From contig VAXR01000050.1 in the NCBI GenBank assembly GCA_005885165.1, positions 14,142 to 25,659 of the forward strand: a stretch of DNA of 11,518 nucleotides, in the 5' to 3' direction. Made by a program: the position numbers and the translations under genes. Source of the DNA: Actinomycetota bacterium. Its GTDB lineage: Bacteria; Actinomycetota; Thermoleophilia; Solirubrobacterales; Thermoleophilaceae. Every line of letters starts with the position of its first letter. The stretch's first letter is position 1. The notes beneath the pieces were generated by a model. That model worked only from the letters and a program-made list of their open reading frames with translations, was not told the origin of the DNA and ran no database searches. This document shows, piece by piece, positions 6,310-11,518 of the stretch.

Positions 6310-6516
6310 ATGAACGAGGTTCGAACCACACGACAAACCGACTCGGCCAGCGCGCGGAGGGCGCAGCGAGGCGTGGCGGGGCTCGTCGCGCAGTACGTCC
6401 ACGAGCTCGCGGATGGGCACCGCGACAACGGGTTCAGGCGTGCGGCCGCCCCCGTCAGGCCTCAGGCCTCCGGAGACGCCCTGCGCGTCCCGCGGCCCGA
6501 GGCGTGCACCGCGTGA
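6310..6516 (+). CDS. Small protein of unknown function, divergent from arsR
   Basis: The ATG at 6310 follows a strong GAGGAG ribosome-binding site (6299-6304). The 68-residue product has an Arg/Thr/Ser-rich polar start, a likely helix 'GVAGLVAQYVHELADGH' (about residues 21-37) and an Ala/Pro/Arg-rich tail with a single Cys near the end. There is no signal peptide or membrane span. I do not recognise the family; the 'VAQYVHEL' helix resembles short actinobacterial proteins of unknown function. Codon third positions in the middle of the gene are mostly G or C, as in the neighbours, which supports real coding. The second operator dyad lies just upstream, so it is probably controlled by the ArsR-type repressor. 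It could be a small accessory or effector protein. Confidence 0.6.
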   Translation: MNEVRTTRQTDSASARRAQRGVAGLVAQYVHELADGHRDNGFRRAAAPVRPQASGDALRVPRPEACTA

Positions 6517-6567
6517 CCACCCGAGGCTCTCCCTCCCGCGGCAGCGCGTAGTCCCTCTGGGGATTGC

Positions 6568-6598
6568 GGTCCGCACCTTGCGGGCATAAAAGCGGACC
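6568..6598. repeat. Inverted repeat in the FAD oxidoreductase promoter region
   Basis: GGTCCGC (6568-6574) and GCGGACC (6592-6598) form a 7-bp perfect inverted repeat around 17 bases that include CATAAAA (6585-6591), a -10-like sequence. The right arm ends four bases before the GTG at 6602. It could be an operator, a leader hairpin or a terminator for the preceding small ORF. No T-run follows, which argues against a simple terminator. Confidence 0.35.
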
Positions 6599-6601
6599 AC
6601 G

Positions 6602-8410
6602 GTGAAGGCAGGAGGGGAGGAACTCTCTCGGCGCGCGTTCCTGGCTGGGACCGTAACCGCCGGCGCGTATGCCTACTTGGCGTCGCCGGCGCTCGCGTCC
6701 GGGCGACACTCTCATCGCCACCGGGACATCGCGACGCGGGTCGCCGTGCTCGGCGGGGGCGTCGCCGGACTGACTGTCGCGCACGAACTTGCCGAGCGCG
6801 GGTTCAAGGTCACCGTGTTCGAGCCCAAGGCGCTGGGCGGGAAGGCACGCAGCATCCCCGTCCCGCGCACTGGCGTCGGCGGACGCAGGGATCTGCCCGG
6901 TGAGCACGGCTTTCGCTTCTTTCCCGGCTTCTACAAGAACGTCCCGGACACGATGCGCCGCATCCCCGTACCCGGCAACCGCAACGGGGTGTTCGACCAT
7001 CTGGTGGACGCTCGTCAGGAGCTGTTCGTCTTCGACGACGGCCAGGCGTACCTGCTCCCGAGCTTCGACGCGCACGGGTTCTCGGAGGGGATCCGGTCCG
7101 TGATCACGGCGATCGGGCTCGCCTCCCACGTTCCGCCGAACGAGATCGAGTACTTCGTGCGGAAGATCCTCGTCTTCCAGACGAGCAGCGACGCTCGCCG
7201 CGTCGGGGAGTGGGAGAAGGTTCCGTGGTGGGACTACGTCAACGCGGAGCATTTCTCGCGCGAGTACCAGCGCACATTCGGTAACGGGCTCACCAAGGAC
7301 CTCGTCGCCGCGAAGGGCAAGAAGGCCTCAACGCGGACCATCGGGCTGATGGCTCTGGCCTTCGTGTACGCCGGGATGTCGCAGGCATCGCCGCAGATCC
7401 GTGCGCAGAGCGGCTACGGCGCGGCCGACCGGCTGCTCGACGCACCGACCAACGAGGCGTGGATACACCCCTGGGTTGCGCACCTCCGGCGCCTCGGCGT
7501 GAAGTTCGTGATCGGCTACCGCGCGTCCAAGCTGCGCGTACACGGCGGACGCATCGCCGGTGCGACGCTGGTGGACAAGCGAGGGCGGCGGGTACGTGTG
7601 AAGGCCGACCACTACGTCGCCGCGATGCCCGTCGAGAGGGCGCGCGTGCTGTTCGACGACGCAGTACGCGCGGCTGCGCCCGAGCTGGTCCGCCTGGACC
7701 GGCTCGAGTACGACTACATGAACGGGATCCAGTTCTTCCTCAACCGGCTGCCCCCGCACCCTGTCCAGGGGCACGTCGCCTATCTCGAGAGCCCGTGGGC
7801 GCTGACCTCGATCGACCAGGGCGTCTTCTGGAAGCGTGACCTCGCCGCGACCTACGGCGACGGGCGGCTGAGGGACATCCTCTCCGTCGACATCTCGGAC
7901 TTCTTTACGCCGGGGATCCTCTACCGCAAGGCCGCCGTCGACTGCACGCCCGGGCAGATCGCCCGCGAGTGCTGGGCGCAGGTCAAGCAAGGCCTCAACG
8001 CGCAGAACGACGTCGAGTTGAGCGACGACATGCTGATCGGCTGGCACCTCGACCCCGCGGTCGTCTTCCGCCGCCACAAGCGGGCGATCAGCACCGAGCC
8101 GCTCCTGATCAACACCGCCGGCTCCCTCGCCCACCGGCCTCACTCGACGACCGCGATCCCGAACCTGTTCCTGGCGGCCGACTACGTGCGCTGCGATGTC
8201 GACCTCGCCACGATGGAGGGCGCCAACGAGGCCGGTCGCCAGGCCGCCAACGCGATCCTCGATCGCTCCCGCGCGAACGCCACCAAGGCCAAGCTCGGCA
8301 CGCTCTGGGAACCGTCGGAGTACGACAGCGCCAAGAGGGTCGACGAGCAGCTCTACAGGGCCGGCAAGCCCAACGCACTCGATGTCGTGCCGGGCCCCGT
8401 CCCGGCGTAG
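6602..8410 (+). CDS. Tat-exported FAD-dependent oxidoreductase (amine oxidase / phytoene desaturase-like)
   Basis: This 602-residue flavoprotein begins with a twin-arginine signal ('LSRRAFLAGT', R10-R11, then a hydrophobic stretch ending 'SPALAS' near 33). A short His-rich tract 'RHSHRHRD' follows, then the FAD-binding Rossmann motif 'VLGGGVAGLTVAHELAERG' (G51, G53, G56) with E74 as the ribose-binding acid. 'GGKARS' (79-84) and 'GEHGFRFFPGFY' are typical of the amine-oxidase/desaturase superfamily. The C-terminal FAD contact is 'DLATMEGANEAGRQAAN' near residue 535. The reaction is not evident; relatives oxidise amines, carotenoids or squalene derivatives. The GTG at 6602 is the only start that keeps the whole Tat signal. 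The transcript may be leaderless, since a CATAAAA box lies 10 bases upstream. The gene stands alone, ending 8 bases before a tRNA gene on the other strand. Confidence 0.88.
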   Translation: MKAGGEELSRRAFLAGTVTAGAYAYLASPALASGRHSHRHRDIATRVAVLGGGVAGLTVAHELAERGFKVTVFEPKALGGKARSIPVPRTGVGGRRDLPGEHGFRFFPGFYKNVPDTMRRIPVPGNRNGVFDHLVDARQELFVFDDGQAYLLPSFDAHGFSEGIRSVITAIGLASHVPPNEIEYFVRKILVFQTSSDARRVGEWEKVPWWDYVNAEHFSREYQRTFGNGLTKDLVAAKGKKASTRTIGLMALAFVYAGMSQASPQIRAQSGYGAADRLLDAPTNEAWIHPWVAHLRRLGVKFVIGYRASKLRVHGGRIAGATLVDKRGRRVRVKADHYVAAMPVERARVLFDDAVRAAAPELVRLDRLEYDYMNGIQFFLNRLPPHPVQGHVAYLESPWALTSIDQGVFWKRDLAATYGDGRLRDILSVDISDFFTPGILYRKAAVDCTPGQIARECWAQVKQGLNAQNDVELSDDMLIGWHLDPAVVFRRHKRAISTEPLLINTAGSLAHRPHSTTAIPNLFLAADYVRCDVDLATMEGANEAGRQAANAILDRSRANATKAKLGTLWEPSEYDSAKRVDEQLYRAGKPNALDVVPGPVPA

Positions 8411-8418
8411 CTATCTAG

Positions 8419-8492
<74 letters not shown>

Positions 8493-8559
8493 AGGCGGTC
8501 CCCGATGGTAGCGGCCGAAACCGGTGCCATCCTGTCGCGAAACGAGGTGGAGAGAACCT

Positions 8560-8784
8560 ATGTCGCGCGCGATAGCGCTGGTTACAGTCGTCGCCCTGGT
8601 TGCGCCCGTTTTCGCTGGGTGCGGGGCCAGCAAGAAGTCGTCGAGCGCCGGCGGCACCGGCTCCCCGGTGCCGTCTTCGGGGTCCGGCACCAACTTCAAG
8701 ATCGAGAAGGACTCGAGCGGCGCGATAAAGCGCACCTGCGACCGGCCCTCGATGGGAGGCTGCAACTCCGACGGGACCTGGTAG
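8560..8784 (+). CDS. Small lipoprotein of unknown function
   Basis: The ATG at 8560 follows a GGTGGAGAG ribosome-binding stretch at normal spacing; an upstream in-frame ATG at 8524 lacks one and would spoil the signal peptide. The 74-residue product has a type-II signal peptide: a short basic start, a hydrophobic run (residues 4-19) and a lipobox 'FAGC' with lipidated C21. The mature part is about 54 residues: a Ser/Gly/Lys-rich flexible tether (22-44), then 'NFKIEKDSSGAIKRTC' and a C-terminal 'GGCNSDGTW'. C60 and C68 could form a small disulfide loop. It should sit on the outer face of the cytoplasmic membrane. I do not recognise a family. It is transcribed divergently from the tRNA gene. 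Confidence 0.72.
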   Translation: MSRAIALVTVVALVAPVFAGCGASKKSSSAGGTGSPVPSSGSGTNFKIEKDSSGAIKRTCDRPSMGGCNSDGTW

Positions 8785-8833
8785 CACGGCAACCGCCGGC
8801 GAGAATCTCGGTCGCGACCGATGAGTTCCGTGC
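8784..8833. terminator. Structured intergenic element after the lipoprotein gene
   Basis: A 14-bp perfect palindrome TCGGTCGCGACCGA (8808-8821) is enclosed by outer arms GCACGG (8784-8789) and CCGTGC (8828-8833). The RNA could form a stem-loop starting at the last base of the lipoprotein stop codon, consistent with termination. There is no T-run, so an operator for the following DUF899 gene is an alternative. Confidence 0.3.
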
Positions 8834-8913
8834 CTTCGGCCGGTCTATTTCACTCGCCGGGCCAGGTCGCGGTTTGCCACGGCCAGCGGTAAGGAATTCG
8901 ACGAAGGAGACCC

Positions 8914-9645
8914 ATGGGCATCGCGTTTCCGGGCGAGTCATCGGAGTACCGGGCGGCGCGCGATCGGCTGCTGGAGCAGGAGATCGAGCTGCGTCGGGCG
9001 ATGGAGTCGGTCGCCGCGGCGAGGCGCGAGCTCCCGCCCGGCGGAGTCGTGCCCGAGGACTACGTCTTCCAGGGAGCGCGAGCGGACGGCACGCCGGCCG
9101 ACGTGAGGCTGTCGGAGCTGTTCGCGCCGGCCAGGGACTCGCTGGCGATCTACAGCTTCATGTTCCCGCGCGACCCCGGCGACGAACGGCCCGGGCCGGC
9201 GACTGGAGAGACGGCGCTCTTGCCGCTCGAGGAGGGCCCGTGCCCCTCGTGCGTCGCCTTTCTTGACCAGCTTGACGGCGCGGCGGAGCATGCGAGCCAG
9301 CACCTCAACTTCGCGGTCGTAGCGAAGGCGCCGCTGCCCCGCATCCTCACGTTCGCCGAAGAGCGCGGCTGGCGGCGGCTCCGGCTCTTGTCCTCTGCCG
9401 CCAACACCTACAACCGCGACTACCTCGCCGAGACGGCGGAGGGGGCACAAAGGCCGATGCTGACTGTGTTCCACCGCGAGGGCGACGTGATCCGCCACTT
9501 CTGGAGCTCGGAGCTCTTCTACGCACCATGGGACCCCGGGCAAGATCCACGCCACGTCGGCACCCTCGAGCCGGTCTGGAACCTGTTCGACCTGACGCCG
9601 GAGGGACGCCCGTCCGACTGGGATGAGCAGCTGAGTTACGCCTGA
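8914..9645 (+). CDS. DUF899 family thioredoxin-fold protein
   Basis: The ATG at 8914 follows AAGGAGA at good spacing. The 243-residue protein fits DUF899 (PF05988, thioredoxin-like superfamily): an N-terminal helix 'YRAARDRLLEQEIELRRAMESVAAARRELP' in two parts, then 'DYVFQG', a strand 'LAIYSFMF' and the redox-like motif 'CPSC' (C110, C113) in 'GPCPSCVAFLDQL'. The C-terminal part contains 'YNRDY', 'FWSSELFYAP' and 'LEPVWNLFDLTPEGR', which are typical of the family. Length is normal. It has no signal peptide, so it is cytoplasmic. Members are loosely linked to thiol redox chemistry, but no reaction is established. It is convergent with the large gene to its right, 29 bases away. Confidence 0.9.
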   Translation: MGIAFPGESSEYRAARDRLLEQEIELRRAMESVAAARRELPPGGVVPEDYVFQGARADGTPADVRLSELFAPARDSLAIYSFMFPRDPGDERPGPATGETALLPLEEGPCPSCVAFLDQLDGAAEHASQHLNFAVVAKAPLPRILTFAEERGWRRLRLLSSAANTYNRDYLAETAEGAQRPMLTVFHREGDVIRHFWSSELFYAPWDPGQDPRHVGTLEPVWNLFDLTPEGRPSDWDEQLSYA

Positions 9646-9652
9646 TCGCCGA

Positions 9653-9671
9653 CCGCTTCCCTGGAAAGCGG
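9653..9671. terminator. Short hairpin between convergent genes
   Basis: CCGCTT (9653-9658) and AAGCGG (9666-9671) form a 6-bp stem with a 7-base loop in the 29-bp space between the ends of two convergent genes. The position suits a bidirectional terminator, but it has no T-run on either strand. Confidence 0.35.
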
Positions 9672-9674
9672 CGC

Positions 9675-11518
9675 CTAGAACAGCTCCGCCAGCTTCTCCG
9701 CCGCGCGGCGGGCGCCGTCTGTCTCAACAGGCCGGTAGTCGACGGGGCGGCCGACCTCCTCGCCGATCGCGTCGGCGATCGCGTCGGGCGTCGACAGATC
9801 GAAGTCCATTCGCCGACCTGCCCCGTAGCGATCTAGCCGATGGGCCACGTGCATGTTCTGCTCGAAGTGGTGCCGCAGCGGGAAGTAGAGGAACGGCCGC
9901 CTGCTGGCGGTCAGCTCCATCGCCGTGGTGAGACCGCCTTGCACGATCGCGAGGTCACAAGCCGCAAGGTGCCGGTAGAGGTTGTGCACGTAGGCAACCA
10001 CCTCGAGCCCGTTGGGCTGCGGGAGGGAGTCGGGGTCGATGCGCGGGCCGGCCACCACGATCATCCGCAGCTCCGGCACCCTCCGCTTGGCGTCGTCGAA
10101 CGAGGCGATGACCCTGCGCAGCAGATGGCCCCCGACGCCTGATCCACCGACGCTGACGATGCAGACTTTCTCGCCCGGCCGGTAGCCAAGCTGGTGGCGG
10201 AGCTCGTCCCGGTCGCCGAGGTCGCGCGGGTCGAATCCGCTGACGTAGCCCGCGAACTCGAAGTTGCGCTCGGTCCAATCGCGGATCATGGGCAGCTGGG
10301 GCCCGAGGCGCTCGTCCACGATGTCGTCGGGATTGCCGACGAACAGCGCGCGGTCGCGCAGGTCCGGATGCGCCGCGATGTGCTCGACCATCTCGGCGTT
10401 GTAGTCGGCGGTGAGGTAGGCCTCGTGATCCCCGCCGTCCCGCATCGGCAGCCAGCCGACGAAGTCGGTGAGCCATGCGTACCGCGCTCGCTTCTCGCGC
10501 GGATTCTCGTGTAGGTAGTAGTCGAGTTCCCAGGCCTCGTCGCCCACCCATAGGTCGTAGCGGTCCTCACGCACGACGTCGTGAAAGACCATGAAGTTGT
10601 TGATGAGGATCTCGTCCATCCGGCGCCACGCCTGGAAGCAGTGGAGGTCGTGCTCAGCGGACTCCGACTCGATGTGCTTCGACTCGTTCGCGAGGTGATC
10701 GCTCGCGGGATGGATGCGCTCACCCTCCGCCTCGAGCACCCGCGTCACCGGATCCTGGGCGAGCCAGTCGATCTCAAGGCCGTCGACCAGCTTGCGCAGC
10801 TCGCGCGCGATGGCCACGTCGCGCTGGGCGTGACCGAGGCCGATCGGCGACGAGATGTAGAGGGCGCGCTTGCGCCCGTCCGACCGGTGGACCGTGGGAT
10901 CGCGCGGCGGCGGCGCCTCGACGAACTCGCGCAGCGCCAGGTTGACCTGCACCGGCTTGCGCGCCTGGGGAAGGTGCCCGCCGTCCTTCACCGTCTCGAG
11001 CCGGCCGCCCGTGATCTTCGCCAGCGCCTTTCCGTCCGCATACGGCGTGATGCGGTCCTTGGTCCCGTGGATGACGAGCACCGGGCACCGGACCCGCTCG
11101 GAGAGCTCGATCTGCTCCCGCCGGGTCACGGGCGCCGCAAACCGACCGACTGCGCTCGCGGCAAGCCGCGCCCCGTCGGTGTCGTGGGACCACGCTACGG
11201 CGTCCTCGATCTGCTTGGTCGAGTGCGGCTCGGGGAGCATGCGCTCCGCCCACCACTGGACGAAGTCGGCGTAGCCGCCGTGGGTCCAGTAGTAGGGATT
11301 GACCTTGCCCCAGCCGCGCGTCGTCAGGGGGCGCTTCTGCGCGAACGAAGCCATGCGCGGGTGGTTCAGCACGCGCCAGTGGAGCGAGCGCACCCGGCTC
11401 ACCGGGAACATCGGTCCGACGAACACCAGGCCGGCGACGCGCTCGGGGTGGTCGCCGGCGAGCAGGAGGGCGCGCTGGGCGCCCCGCGACAGCGCGACGC
11501 ACACGGCGCGGTCGACGC
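9675..11518 (-). CDS. Alpha/beta hydrolase - GT-B glycosyltransferase fusion (5' end off the window)
   Basis: One open frame runs from the right edge to a TAG at 9677-9675, giving about 613 visible residues. The first about 205 are the C-terminal two-thirds of an alpha/beta hydrolase: nucleophile 'LSRG' (Ser codon 11489-11487), Asp in 'HGTKDRITP' (11057-11055) and His in 'DGGHLPQ' (10976-10974), so the Ser-Asp-His triad looks complete. After a Pro-rich joint near 10890, a second domain begins with 'YISSPIGLGHAQRDVAIAREL', the N-terminal Rossmann part of a GT-B glycosyltransferase. Its C-terminal donor-binding half has 'VSVGGSGVGG', 'VQGGLTTAMEL' and 'FPLRHHFEQNMHV', as in MurG/GT1/GT28-like enzymes. 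There is no membrane span. Donor and acceptor are unknown; a glycolipid or secondary-metabolite role is possible. No internal stop or strong internal ribosome-binding site is seen at the joint. Confidence 0.85.
   Translation of the reverse strand, partial: VDRAVCVALSRGAQRALLLAGDHPERVAGLVFVGPMFPVSRVRSLHWRVLNHPRMASFAQKRPLTTRGWGKVNPYYWTHGGYADFVQWWAERMLPEPHSTKQIEDAVAWSHDTDGARLAASAVGRFAAPVTRREQIELSERVRCPVLVIHGTKDRITPYADGKALAKITGGRLETVKDGGHLPQARKPVQVNLALREFVEAPPPRDPTVHRSDGRKRALYISSPIGLGHAQRDVAIARELRKLVDGLEIDWLAQDPVTRVLEAEGERIHPASDHLANESKHIESESAEHDLHCFQAWRRMDEILINNFMVFHDVVREDRYDLWVGDEAWELDYYLHENPREKRARYAWLTDFVGWLPMRDGGDHEAYLTADYNAEMVEHIAAHPDLRDRALFVGNPDDIVDERLGPQLPMIRDWTERNFEFAGYVSGFDPRDLGDRDELRHQLGYRPGEKVCIVSVGGSGVGGHLLRRVIASFDDAKRRVPELRMIVVAGPRIDPDSLPQPNGLEVVAYVHNLYRHLAACDLAIVQGGLTTAMELTASRRPFLYFPLRHHFEQNMHVAHRLDRYGAGRRMDFDLSTPDAIADAIGEEVGRPVDYRPVETDGARRAAEKLAELF

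Noticed and set aside
6455..7252. Minus-strand open frame opposite the flavoprotein start.
   Set aside because: No motif and no start signal, and antisense to a clear Tat signal and FAD-binding region.
7328..8143. Minus-strand open frame within the flavoprotein gene.
   Set aside because: Composition is that of an antisense shadow; no domain was recognised.

Overview
This is a GC-rich, gene-dense bacterial chromosomal window. Several protein sequences look like those of Actinomycetota, most likely the Thermoleophilia (Solirubrobacterales or Gaiellales). That placement rests on the DUF1800/DUF1501 pair, the style of the twin-arginine substrates, frequent GTG starts and apparently leaderless genes. 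It is an inference, not a phylogenetic result. I see no insertion sequence, prophage, CRISPR array or defence island. There is no gene-free stretch over 300 bases; the longest gap is about 130 bases (8785-8913).

Layout. Positions 1-2571 (+) hold a tight cluster: the end of a DUF1800 protein, a Tat-exported DUF1501 protein, and a secreted cupredoxin whose ATG overlaps the DUF1501 stop. Positions 2643-3134 (+) encode a small secreted protein of unknown function. It is followed by a PMT-type (dolichyl-phosphate-mannose-like) membrane glycosyltransferase at about 3173-4397 that changes reading frame near 4150 and appears to lack a transmembrane segment there, so it is probably broken. A BON-domain protein (4495-4833, +) converges on and overlaps the end of an aldo/keto reductase gene (4823-5812, -).

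Upstream of the reductase on the same strand lies an ArsR-type repressor gene (5904-6227, -). The space in front of it carries two nearly identical 20-bp dyads, and beyond them a divergent 68-residue ORF (6310-6516, +). This looks like a self-contained regulatory module: a repressor, an NADPH-dependent reductase, and a small protein of unknown function sharing one double operator.

From 6602 on, a Tat-targeted FAD-dependent oxidoreductase (+) is followed by a tRNA-Arg(ACG) gene on the minus strand, a 74-residue lipoprotein (+) and a DUF899 thioredoxin-fold protein (+). The right end is a large minus-strand gene running off the window. Its visible part is an alpha/beta hydrolase domain joined in one frame to a MurG/GT-B-like glycosyltransferase.

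Much of the region encodes exported or envelope-linked proteins. The most interesting items are the twin-dyad ArsR switch with its small divergent ORF, the cupredoxin coupled to the DUF1800/DUF1501 pair, the hydrolase-glycosyltransferase fusion, and the broken mannosyltransferase-like gene. No wholly new multi-gene system can be demonstrated from sequence alone.
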